A DNA stretch of 64,000 nucleotides, taken from NCBI RefSeq assembly GCF_000970085.1, contig NZ_CP009506.1, positions 3,782,001 through 3,846,000 on the forward strand, in the 5' to 3' direction. This document shows, one piece after another, positions 47,300 through 55,377 of the stretch (position 1 is the first letter of the stretch; every line of letters begins with the position of its first letter). Both the position numbers and the translations under genes were made by a program. The notes below the pieces were generated by a model. The model was not told the origin of the DNA, did no database searches, and saw only the letters and a list, made by a program, of their open reading frames with translations. The stretch is from Methanosarcina siciliae T4/M. Its GTDB lineage: Archaea; Halobacteriota; Methanosarcinia; Methanosarcinales; Methanosarcinaceae.

Positions 47300-47483
47300 C
47301 TAGCTAACTAATGCGACACGCAATAAATATCCATCGATAAATTTCGGAAGCGTTCAAAGTATTGACATTAACATCGTCATTAAGGATTAGAGTAAACACA
47401 AATTTGGAAAAATTTCAAGTGCAACTTGTAGAATACCCGTAGAACAGGGATTTGAGAGATATGCAGGTCAAAAAGACAAATAC

Positions 47484-47606
47484 CCAAAGCTCTTCCAAGG
47501 ACACATTACTAATTACGAGAACATTTAGCTTAATTTCACAGAGATTCTGACAAGTAGCTTTTGAGATTTTTTAGAGTCAGGGTACCTCAACCAACAGTCA
47601 AACTAC
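47484..47606 (-). pseudogene. Remnant 1 of a DUF134 gene
   Basis: Minus-strand DNA here aligns with remnant 2 (48720-48862): shared strings include CTCTTCCAAGGACACATTA, ACAAGTAGCTTTTGAG and, just beyond the end, ACACAAAAGCGAAG. Remnant 2 in turn aligns with the start of the DUF134 gene, so this is a more decayed copy, with stops and no open frame. Confidence 0.55.
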
Positions 47607-47646
47607 ACAAAAGCGAAGTGATATAAATAAATAACGCCAGGATAAC

Positions 47647-47898
47647 TTAGATGTTTATGAAACTAAAAAATTCTGAATCCATTTTAGAGTTTTGTATTGA
47701 AAATGTAAAACCAATATCAATAAACGAATAACTGTAAAAAAACCCGACAAGAACTATGACATTTACCTGATAGCTTTGTATCATATATCCGTTAGTCCTG
47801 TGACTATTTTCTGCCTTTGACAACTGATTTAACACAAAATTTCTGTTAATCACCTGTACTTTCGTTTTGCCTCTTGTTCGAATAATCTCATTTTTCAT
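47647..47898 (-). CDS. Hypothetical protein, one half of the duplicated leader region
   Basis: A minus-strand frame of about 83 residues (MKNEIIRTRGKTKVQV...) with a hydrophobic segment in its second half (VIVLVGFFYSYSFIDIGF). The corresponding sequence in the second repeat (about 48970-49170) keeps the same reading (EIIRMRGKAKVPVIGRTF...) but has a stop codon, so at most one copy is intact. No family recognised. The ATG at 47943 would add 15 residues. Confidence 0.35.
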   Translation of the reverse strand: MKNEIIRTRGKTKVQVINRNFVLNQLSKAENSHRTNGYMIQSYQVNVIVLVGFFYSYSFIDIGFTFSIQNSKMDSEFFSFINI

Positions 47899-48029
47899 CT
47901 TATGAAAAATGGGCATATGATACCGATTTTCAGAGTTTATCACGAGCCAACGGCTTTAAGAATACAGATAGGATATATAAAACGGATTTTTTTTATTTTT
48001 ATAATTAAACCGGACATAAATGAAAACTA

Positions 48030-48038
48030 TTTATAGTA
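48030..48038 (+). promoter_or_regulatory. TATA-like box of the first leader copy
   Basis: TTTATAGTA followed by CGTCGCTTATGTGTAATTTA, matching base for base most of the box in front of the functional cdhA (49294-49302). It would fire about 30 bases upstream of the 125-bp inverted-repeat element. Whether it is active is unknown. Confidence 0.5.
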
Positions 48039-48064
48039 CGTCGCTTATGTGTAATTTAGGAGTC

Positions 48065-48189
48065 TATCCGAAAAGTGCTGTGACTTACTGTAACTTCTAC
48101 AATCATCGATCATAAATGAACGGATTCCGGATAATAAACACTAATTGTCCAATTGTAAATTTTACAACGTGCATGGAACTTTTCGGATA
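48065..48189. mobile_element. 125-bp MITE-like inverted-repeat element, copy A
   Basis: Begins TATCCGAAAAGT and ends ACTTTTCGGATA, perfect 12-bp terminal inverted repeats with weaker complementarity continuing inward for about 25 bases. The same-size element recurs at 49329-49453. Left-end-like sequences TATCCGAGAAGTG and TATCCGAAAATCTGCGATCTACAGTAACTT also occur at 63233 and 63447. Suggests a miniature element derived from an insertion sequence. As RNA it would fold into a long hairpin. Confidence 0.6.
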
Positions 48190-48414
48190 TTCTCTATATC
48201 TCTTTTTCTGAGACCAGAACGTTTACTAATACAGGACTTACCACCGGAAGGCTAAAACAAAAGCTTTGAACTTCCAACTCCATAAAAACCCAAGTTTTAA
48301 CTGTTTAATTTACTGTACTCGATTTTGGATTGTAGGTGTATAAATTTTAGATAAAGTTAAAAAACAATCTACAAAAAATGTCATTTAAATAGCCGGAACT
48401 TTCAAGCAGACATC

Positions 48415-48489
48415 AATATAAATTGCACAAATATAAATTGTACAAATATAAATTGCACAAATATAAATTGCACAAATATAAATTGCACA
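48415..48489 (+). repeat. Five 15-bp tandem repeats
   Basis: Five copies of AATATAAATTGCACA (one with GTACA), present only in the first of the two leader copies. They interrupt the alignment with the second copy, so they arose after the duplication, or were lost from the other. Confidence 0.9.
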
Positions 48490-48569
48490 GTAATTATCGG
48501 TATGCTAAATATTATAAAACAATCCATAAAACAAATCCTCTGATAAAGTGGTTTTAAGAGTAATCAGGA

Positions 48570-48636
48570 GGGAAAGCTAAAATAAGCAAATTAACTACAG
48601 GGAATTTTTTAGAGAAGATATTGGATCGGTCCAGAC
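48570..48636 (+). pseudogene. Dead copy of the cdhA ribosome binding site and first codons
   Basis: Aligns with the true cdhA start: both have AGGAGGxAAAGCTAAAAT followed by AGCAAATTAACTAC, GGGA and GAAGAT. Here the start codon is ATA (48582-48584) instead of ATG, and a two-base deletion follows within 40 bases. The match ends near 48636, where the second repeat begins. Confidence 0.75.
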
Positions 48637-48645
48637 TAACGCCAG

Positions 48646-48862
48646 TCATTTATTCAGAATGTCGTTCCTGAAAGTTTTCCGGGATACTCCCGTCCGGTCA
48701 GCAGCCTCTTTCTGCTCTATCTGGAGATTTAAAAACGAATGCTTCAACTCTTCCAGGGACACGTTAGTAACTACAAAAACACTTAGCAAAATTTCTTTGG
48801 ATCTGTATTGTAATAGGTAGCTTTTGAGCTTCTTGATAGTCCGCTTAACTCTGCTCACTGTC
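48646..48862 (-). pseudogene. Remnant 2 of a DUF134 gene
   Basis: The minus-strand translation reads SRVKRTIKKLKSYL... and ends LQIEQKEAADRTGVSRKTFRND, clearly homologous to the DUF134 protein at 46775-47299 (LQIEQNEAADRMGVSRKTFWSD). It stops right after the helix-turn-helix and lacks the zinc ribbon and several residues in the middle. Marks the left end of the second repeat unit. Confidence 0.8.
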
Positions 48863-48959
48863 AAAATACACAAAAGAGACGAAGTATAAATAACTAATGC
48901 TGCGATAATACAACTATTGGTAAAATAAATAAGTTCATAATTCATTTTCAGGGCTCTGT

Positions 48960-49190
48960 ATTATAAGTACAAAAACCAATAGCATTAAACTCATAACTGA
49001 ATAAAATACGATTATAGATATGACTTTTACCTGATAATTTTGTACCATATGTCTGTTAGTCCGGTAGCTATTTTCTGCTTTTTACGCCTGATTTAATGTA
49101 AAAGTTCTGCCAATTACCGGTACTTTTGCTTTGCCTCTCATCCGAATAATCTCATGTTTTCACCTTATGGAAAATGAGCAGATGGTGCCG
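48960..49190 (-). pseudogene. Second, stop-containing copy of the hypothetical ORF
   Basis: Counterpart of 47647-47898. The reading EIIRMRGKAKVPVIGRTFTLNQA is followed by TAA, then KAENSYRTNRHMVQNYQVKVI continues in frame, matching the first copy (KAENSHRTNGYMIQSYQVNVI). Confidence 0.5.
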
Positions 49191-49293
49191 TTTTTCATGC
49201 TTCGTCATGAGTCAACGACTTGTAAGAGTTTAGATCGAATTGCACAACGGAATTATTTATTTTTATATTTAAACAGAACAAAAGTGCAAATTA

Positions 49294-49302
49294 TTTATAA
49301 TA
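49294..49302 (+). promoter_or_regulatory. cdhA: Probable ACDS operon TATA box
   Basis: TTTATAATA about 430 bases before the cdhA ATG. Transcription would begin about 25 bases on, at the left end of the inverted-repeat element, giving a leader of about 400 bases. Long cdhA leaders are known from Methanosarcina; the exact start here is inferred. Confidence 0.55.
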
Positions 49303-49328
49303 CGTCGCTAATGTGTAATTTAAGAGTA

Positions 49329-49453
49329 TATCCGAAAAGTGCTGTGACCCACTGTAACTTCTACAATTGGCGAATCATAAATGAACGGATTCCGGATAAT
49401 AAACACTAATTATCTAATTGTAATTTTACAACCCGCATAGAACTTTTCGGATG
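49329..49453. mobile_element. 125-bp MITE-like inverted-repeat element, copy B (in cdhA leader)
   Basis: Same length and ends as copy A: TATCCGAAAAGT at left, ACTTTTCGGATG at right (last base changed). The interior is about as similar as the flanks. It falls almost exactly at the predicted 5' end of the ACDS transcript, so the RNA leader would begin with this hairpin. Could be a mobile-element relic taken over as a leader structure. Confidence 0.6.
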
Positions 49454-49722
49454 GTCTCTAGATCTCTTTTATTATTCTGAGATCACAACTTTAGGAATAT
49501 AGGACTTACCCACTTGATGTCTAAAATAAAAGCAGTGGACTCCCAACACCCTAAAAATCAAAGTTTTAACTGCTTAATTTACTGTACTTTATTTTGTGTT
49601 GTAAGTGTGTAAATTCTATAAAAAATAAAAAACGATCTCTAAAAAAAGTCATTTAAATAGCTGGAACTTTCAAGAATCGTTGGATAAAATGACTTTAAGC
49701 GCATTTAGGAGGTAAAGCTAAA

Positions 49723-52142
49723 ATGAGCAAATTAACTACTGGGAGTTTTTCAATAGAAGATCTTGAATCCGTTCAGATCACTATTAATAACATTGTAGGG
49801 GCAGCAAAGGAGGCTGCTGAAGAAAAAGCAAAGGAGCTCGAGAAAGCAGGTCCCACACTTTTCCCAGGACTCGAGTCTTACAGGGATGACTGGAACTTCA
49901 AACTGCTTGACCGCTACGAGCCTGTCATTACCCCGATGTGTGACCAGTGCTGCTACTGTACCTACGGCCCCTGTGATCTCTCAGGGAACAAGAGAGGTGC
50001 TTGTGGTATTGACATGCTGGGCCACAATGGAAGAGAATTCTTCCTCCGTGTGATTACAGGTACTGCCTGCCACGCTGCCCACGGCCGCCACCTGCTTGAC
50101 CACCTGATTGAAACCTTCGGAGAAGACTTACCCCTCAACCTCGGGCAGTCAAATGTGCTTACTCCGAATATCACAATCAGCACAGGACTCAGTCCCAAGA
50201 ACCTCGGTGAAATAAAACCAGCCATGGAGTTCGTAGAAGAACAGCTGACCCAGCTGCTTGCAACCATCCATGCAGGCCAGGAATCCGCAGAGATCGACTA
50301 TGATTCTAAAGCTCTCTTCAGTGGTAGCCTGGACCACGTAGGTATGGAAATTTCCGATGTTGTGCAGGTTGCAGCATACGACTTCCCGAAAGCTGATCCA
50401 GAGGCTCCTCTGATAGAAATCGGGATGGGGACAATTGACAAGTCCAAGCCTTTCCTGTGTGTGATCGGGCATAATGTAGGCGGTGTCACCTACATGATGG
50501 ATTACATGGAAGAACATGAACTGACCGACAAGATGGAAATTGCCGGGCTCTGCTGTACCGCAATAGACCTTTCAAGGTACAAGGAAGCTGACAGGAGACC
50601 CCCATATGCCAAGGTCATCGGTTCCATGTCCAAGGAACTGAAAGTCATTCGCTCCGGAATGCCTGATGTCATTGTTGTGGATGAACAGTGCGTCCGCGGT
50701 GATATTGTACCTGAAGCCCAGAAACTTAAGATTCCGGTCATCGCTTCCAATGCAAAGATCATGTACGGACTTCCGAACAGGACCGATGCCAATGTCGATG
50801 ATGTCATTGAGGAACTCAAGTCAGGAGCAATTCCGGGTTGTGTGATGCTGGACTACGACAAACTCGGTGAACTCTGTATCAGGCTTACTATGGAAATGGG
50901 CCCGATCCGTGATGCAGAAGGCATTACTGCAATTCCCACTGACGAGGAATTCGCAGACTGGGTCGCAAAATGTGCAGACTGCGGAGCCTGCCTGCTGGCC
51001 TGTCCGGAAGAACTTGACATCCCGGAAGCCATGGGATTTGCAAAGGAAGGAGACCTATCATATCTTGGGGAACTCCACGATGTCTGTATCGGATGCCGCC
51101 GCTGCGAGCAGGTATGTAAGAAAGAGATCCCGATCCTCAACATAATAGAAAAGGTTGCCCAGAAGCAGATTGCAGAAGAGAAAGGCTGGATGAGAGCCGG
51201 CAGAGGACAGGTTTCTGATGCTGAAATCCGTGCAGAAGGCCTGAATCTTGTCATGGGTACCACGCCCGGTATTATTGCAATCATCGGATGCCCGAACTAT
51301 GCAGAAGGCACAAAGGACGTCTACTATATCGCAGAAGAATTCCTGAAGAGAAACTTCATTGTGGTTACCACGGGCTGCGGAGCAATGGACATTGGTATGT
51401 TCAAGGACGACGACGGCAAGACCCTTTATGAGAGGTTCCCCGGCGGATTCGAATGCGGTGGACTTGCCAACATCGGGTCCTGCGTTTCAAACGCTCACAT
51501 CACCGGTGCAGCCGAGAAAGTTGCGTCTATCTTTGCCCAGAGGACTCTTGAAGGCAATCTCGCAGAAATCTCAGACTACATCCTGAACCGTGTAGGTGCC
51601 TGCGGACTTGCCTGGGGTGCATTCTCCCAGAAGGCTTCCCTATCGGTACCGGCTGTAACATCCTGGGTATCCCTGCAGTACTCGGCCCGCACAGTTCCAA
51701 GTACAGGAGAGCCCTGATTGCCAAGACCTATGAAGAAGACAAGTGGAAAGTCTACGACGCCAGAAACGGCGAAGAGATGCCAATCCCACCGGCTCCCGAA
51801 TTCCTCCTGACCACCGCAGAGACCTGGCAGGAAGCAATCCCGATGATGGCAAAAGCCTGCATCCGTCCATCTGACAACAGCATGGGAAGGTCCATTAAAC
51901 TGACCCACTGGATGGAGCTTCACAAGAAGTACATTGGAGCAGATCCGGATGAGTGGTGGAAGTTCGTCAGGAATGAGGCTGACCTACCGCTTGCCAAGCG
52001 TGAAGCGCTTCTCAAGGAGCTCGAGGCCAAACACGGATGGGAAATTGACTGGAAGAAGAAGAAGATTATCTCCGGCCCGAAGATCAAATTCGACGTCTCG
52101 GCACAGCCCACCAACCTTAAGAGACTTTGCAAGGAGGCCTGA
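49723..52142 (+). CDS. cdhA: ACDS complex alpha subunit (carbon monoxide dehydrogenase), frameshifted
   Basis: CODH subunit that interconverts CO and CO2 at the Ni-Fe-S C-cluster. About 806 residues if repaired. Cys-rich CDQCCYCTYGPCD (about 73-85), HNVGGVTY, two ferredoxin motifs (CADCGACLLACPEE, CIGCRRCEQVCKKE) and TTGCGAMD are present. The frame ends at 51717, but the downstream frame reads on as GTGCNILGIPAVLGPHSSKY to a normal CdhA C terminus at 52142. The lesion is one missing base within about 51638-51642 (aaggcttccctatcggt, expected KAS-A-IGTG). Either a sequencing error or a true frameshift. AGGAGG precedes the ATG. Confidence 0.93.
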
Positions 52143-52144
52143 AA

Positions 52145-52657
52145 ATGGTTGATACTGCCAAGAATACAAAGCTATTTACCAGCTATGGAGTGGGTACCTC
52201 AAGAACTGTTACGCCTGAAATGGCTTCAAAGCTGATCTCAAAAGCAAAGAGGCCACTCCTTATGGTGGGGACCCTGACCCTTGATCCGGAACTCATTGAC
52301 CGTGTGGTAAAAATTTCAAAGACTGCAAACATCCCGATCGCTGCAACTGGGAGTTCTCTGGCAAGCCTTGCTGATAAAGACGTGGATGCAACATACATCA
52401 ACGCCCACATGCTCGGCTTCTACCTCACTGACCCCAAATGGCCCGGTCTTGATGGTAATGGAAACTATGACACTGTCATAGTCCTGGGATTCAAGAAATT
52501 CTACATCAACCAGGTACTGTCCGCAGCAAAGAACTTCAGCAACTTAAAATCAATTGCAATTGAAAGAGGCTACATCCAGAACGCAACAATGTCTTTCGGA
52601 AACCTTAGCAAAGCAGACCACTACGCTGCCCTGGACGAGCTAATTGACTTTTTATAA
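52145..52657 (+). CDS. cdhB: ACDS complex epsilon subunit
   Basis: 170-residue epsilon subunit that binds the alpha CODH subunit; its exact role is unclear, possibly electron transfer to FAD. It begins MVDTAKNTKLFTSYGVGTS and has the LLMVGTLTLDPELIDRVVKI Rossmann-like core. It starts two bases after the cdhA stop, with AAGGAGG inside the end of cdhA, so the two are coupled. Confidence 0.95.
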   Translation: MVDTAKNTKLFTSYGVGTSRTVTPEMASKLISKAKRPLLMVGTLTLDPELIDRVVKISKTANIPIAATGSSLASLADKDVDATYINAHMLGFYLTDPKWPGLDGNGNYDTVIVLGFKKFYINQVLSAAKNFSNLKSIAIERGYIQNATMSFGNLSKADHYAALDELIDFL

Positions 52658-52681
52658 TTTTAATTTAGGAGGCGAAATATT

Positions 52682-54091
52682 ATGGCAGAATTCCCATTTG
52701 AGATTTCCCCGATGTTTGAAGGAGAAAGAGTAAGAAAAGATGGAATGTTCGTCGAACTTGGGGGCCCAAAGTCCCTTGGTCTCGAACTTGTTCGCGCAAA
52801 ACCCATGGATGAGATTGAAGACGACAAAGTAACAATTATCGGTCCAGACCTCAAAGAAATGGAAGAAGGTAAGACCTACCCATGGGCAATGATCTTTCAC
52901 ATAGGTGGAGAACTCGTAGAGCCTGACCTTGAGTCTGTGGTCGAAAGGCGTGTCCACGACTTCATCAACTACTGCCAGGGTATCATGCACCTGAACCAGA
53001 GGTACGATGTCTGGATGAGAGTTTCCAAGGACACAGCTTCAAAGATGGACTCTTTCGAGCCCTTCGGACAGGCCGTCATGATGCTCTTCAAGACAGAACT
53101 GCCCTTTATCGAGAAGATGCAGGTGACATTCTACACCGACAAGGCTGAAGTTGAAAAGCAGATGGAAGAAGCAAAGGAAATCTTCAAGGCAAGAGACGCA
53201 AGGACCAAGGACCTCCACGACGAAGATGTGGATGTCTTCTATGGCTGCACTCTCTGTCAGTCCTTTGCTCCGACCAATGTCTGTGTGGTTTCCCCAGACA
53301 GGATCTCACTCTGTGGTGCTATCAACTGGTTCGACGGCCGAGCAGCAGCAAAAGTAGACCCCGAAGGTCCACAGTTTGAAATCGCAAAGGGCGACCTTAT
53401 TGACGCCGAGAAGGGAGAATACTCCGGGATCAACGAGATTGCAAAGAAACTCTCCAGCGGCGAATATGATAAAATCAACCTCCACTCCTTCTTCGAATAC
53501 CCACATACCTCCTGTGGCTGTTTTGAAGTAGTAGGGTTCTATATCCCCGAAGTAGACGGTATAGGCTGGGTTAACAGGGAATACCAGGGAATGGCACCGA
53601 ACGGGATCGGATTCTCAACCATGGCAGGTCAGACCGGCGGTGGGAAGCAGATCGTAGGTTTCCTCGGTATTGGGATCAACTATTTCTACTCCCCGAAGTT
53701 CATCCAGGCTGACGGGGGCTGGAACAGAGTTGTATGGCTCCCCGCAATGCTGAAGGAGAAGGTTGATGAAGCAATCCCTGCTGACCTCAAAGACAAGATT
53801 GCAACAGAAAACGATGCAACTGATATTGAATCCCTGAAAGCCTTCCTCCAGGAGAAGGAACACCCGGTAGTTGCCAACTGGGCAGCAGAGGAAGAAGAAG
53901 AGGAAGAAGAGGAAGAAGAAGAGGAAGTAGCAGTTGCAGCAGCTCCGATGATGATGCCAGCAGCCGGGTTCCAGATGCCTGCAATGCCAATGATGTCAGG
54001 CGGTTCAAGCGGCGGAATAAAGCTGACCTTCAAGAACGCAAAGATCACCATTGACAGGATGATCATCAGCGAGAAGAAGGAAAAGAAATAA
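52682..54091 (+). CDS. cdhC: ACDS complex beta subunit (acetyl-CoA synthase)
   Basis: 469-residue subunit bearing the Ni-Ni-4Fe-4S A-cluster, which joins methyl, CO and CoA. A-cluster cysteines are seen in FYGCTLCQSF (about 186-195), DRISLCGAIN and HTSCGCFE. The family C-terminal tail is a flexible part: twelve glutamates (about 401-412), a Met/Pro-rich stretch (PMMMPAAGFQMPAMPMM) and a final small domain SGGIKLTFKNAKITIDRMI. AGGAGGCG precedes the ATG. Confidence 0.96.
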   Translation: MAEFPFEISPMFEGERVRKDGMFVELGGPKSLGLELVRAKPMDEIEDDKVTIIGPDLKEMEEGKTYPWAMIFHIGGELVEPDLESVVERRVHDFINYCQGIMHLNQRYDVWMRVSKDTASKMDSFEPFGQAVMMLFKTELPFIEKMQVTFYTDKAEVEKQMEEAKEIFKARDARTKDLHDEDVDVFYGCTLCQSFAPTNVCVVSPDRISLCGAINWFDGRAAAKVDPEGPQFEIAKGDLIDAEKGEYSGINEIAKKLSSGEYDKINLHSFFEYPHTSCGCFEVVGFYIPEVDGIGWVNREYQGMAPNGIGFSTMAGQTGGGKQIVGFLGIGINYFYSPKFIQADGGWNRVVWLPAMLKEKVDEAIPADLKDKIATENDATDIESLKAFLQEKEHPVVANWAAEEEEEEEEEEEEEVAVAAAPMMMPAAGFQMPAMPMMSGGSSGGIKLTFKNAKITIDRMIISEKKEKK

Positions 54092-54095
54092 CTGA

Positions 54096-54160
54096 GTGAC
54101 GACAGGCGATTGCCTAAAACCGAAAGGCAATTGCTTAAAACCGAAAAACAATACAAAGGG
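54096..54160 (+). repeat. Short direct repeats between cdhC and cooC
   Basis: GGCGATTGCCTAAAACCGAAA, then GGCAATTGCTTAAAACCGAAA, then a partial AACAATAC, i.e. two near-identical 21-base units directly after the cdhC stop. Also a small palindrome (GCAATTGC). May be an intercistronic processing or mRNA-stability element. Confidence 0.6.
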
Positions 54161-54167
54161 GTATGCT

Positions 54168-54929
54168 GTGACTAAAGTAATTGCAATAACGGGAAAAGGC
54201 GGGACTGGTAAAACAGCGGTAGCGGCTCTTCTGATCCGCTACCTTTCCAAAAAAGGGAAGTTTCTACTGGCAGTTGATGCGGATGCGGATACTAACCTTC
54301 CTGAAACCCTTGGATGTGAGAACGTAAAAACAATCGGGGATGCAAAAGAGTTCCTGCAGGTAGAAATTACGAATCCCAGGCCTGATAACCCCGATATGAA
54401 CAAAGAGTCAATACTTAAAAGCAAGGTCTATGAGATAATTGAAGAGATGCCGGGATACGACCTCCTTGTAATGGGAAGACCCGAAGGGTCAGGCTGCTAC
54501 TGTTATGTGAACAACCTCCTCCGCGGGATAATGGACAAACTGATCACAAACTATGATGTGGTTGTAATTGACGCAGAAGCGGGGCTTGAGCATTTCAGCC
54601 GCAAGATTATCCGGGACATAGATGACCTTATTGTAGTAACTGACGCTTCACGAAGGGGATTTCGGACTGCCGAAAGGATCAGAGAACTGGTGAGTGAACT
54701 GGATTCAAATGTAGGAAACATTCACGTTATTGCAAACAAAGTTACAGATAATAACCGCAATAAGATTGAAGAACTTGCAGGAGACCTGAAACTCAGCCTT
54801 CTAGGCACGATTCCCCTTGACTCGAAAATAGAGGAATTCGATATAGGAGGGGTCCCACTAACCGAACTTCCAGATGATTCGGTTGCAGTACTTGAAATCG
54901 AAAAAATTGCAAAGAAGCTGGGATTCTGA
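54168..54929 (+). CDS. cooC: CooC-type nickel-insertion ATPase of the ACDS operon
   Basis: About 253 residues from GTG 54168, with AAGGGG six to eight bases before it; the longer frame to 54096 runs through the intercistronic repeats. ParA/MinD fold: GKGGTGKTA at residues 9-17, VDADADTNLPETLG (about 39-52), GSGCYCYVNN with the CxC metal-binding pair (about 106-114) and VVIDAEAGLEHFSR. Assembles the CODH nickel cluster. Sits between cdhC and cdhD as in other Methanosarcina ACDS operons. Confidence 0.93.
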   Translation: MTKVIAITGKGGTGKTAVAALLIRYLSKKGKFLLAVDADADTNLPETLGCENVKTIGDAKEFLQVEITNPRPDNPDMNKESILKSKVYEIIEEMPGYDLLVMGRPEGSGCYCYVNNLLRGIMDKLITNYDVVVIDAEAGLEHFSRKIIRDIDDLIVVTDASRRGFRTAERIRELVSELDSNVGNIHVIANKVTDNNRNKIEELAGDLKLSLLGTIPLDSKIEEFDIGGVPLTELPDDSVAVLEIEKIAKKLGF

Positions 54930-54971
54930 TCTCCGAGATTTAGTAATTTACTTACCTGGAGTGTGAGCAGA

Positions 54972-55181
54972 ATGACCACAAAAATAAAAGTATCAGATCT
55001 GGGAAAAATGACTGGAGGTCTGAATGTAGAGACCCTCGAAGGGATAAGCATAGAGGGAGAAATAGAGATTAATCTGGAATCGGATGGAGTTAATCCCCAA
55101 TTGGGTGCAGTTATTGGACAGGAAAGTTCACAGATAGCGACTCACCTTGCTAATCTTTCAAACCTACTTGGGAGAAGATAA
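54972..55181 (+). CDS. Orphan CdhD N-terminal-like microprotein
   Basis: 69 residues (MTTKIKVSDLGKMTGGLNVETLEGISIEGEIEI...) homologous to the first 70 or so residues of CdhD, 200 bases downstream (MAKKMKLSDITNMFAGMDVEALEGVTIEGDIEIDL), including the LGAVIGQESSQIATHLANLSNLLG part versus [24 protein letters not shown]. It ends exactly where CdhD goes on to its Ala/Pro linker and TIM barrel. GGAG lies ten bases before the ATG. A separately expressed copy of this domain could compete with or regulate CdhD assembly; alternatively it is a remnant that happens to stay open. Confidence 0.7.
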   Translation: MTTKIKVSDLGKMTGGLNVETLEGISIEGEIEINLESDGVNPQLGAVIGQESSQIATHLANLSNLLGRR

Positions 55182-55377
55182 TCTCGGAAGTTCAGACACT
55201 TCAAAGTTGTTCAAAAAAACAGTTGTTCATGGGTTAAGAAGTCATTTTGGTCTAAAAGAATAATGCAGCACTCCGCTTCGTTCAAAAATTATTGTATAAC
55301 AGTTAAAGTTCTTGGATAAAAAAGTCACTCATTAAATGTTCAAAAAACGGATAAATTACGGAAACGGTGAGGTTTAC

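Noticed and set aside
48415..48489. CRISPR array or iteron origin
   Set aside because: Only five 15-bp units without spacers and no replication initiator gene nearby.
51717..51720. Programmed stop read-through (pyrrolysine or selenocysteine) in cdhA
   Set aside because: The stop is TGA in the wrong frame; the downstream homologous sequence is in a different frame that already starts near 51642, so a lost base explains it.
53686..54156. Poly-serine minus-strand frame
   Set aside because: Reverse reading of the poly-glutamate stretch of cdhC.
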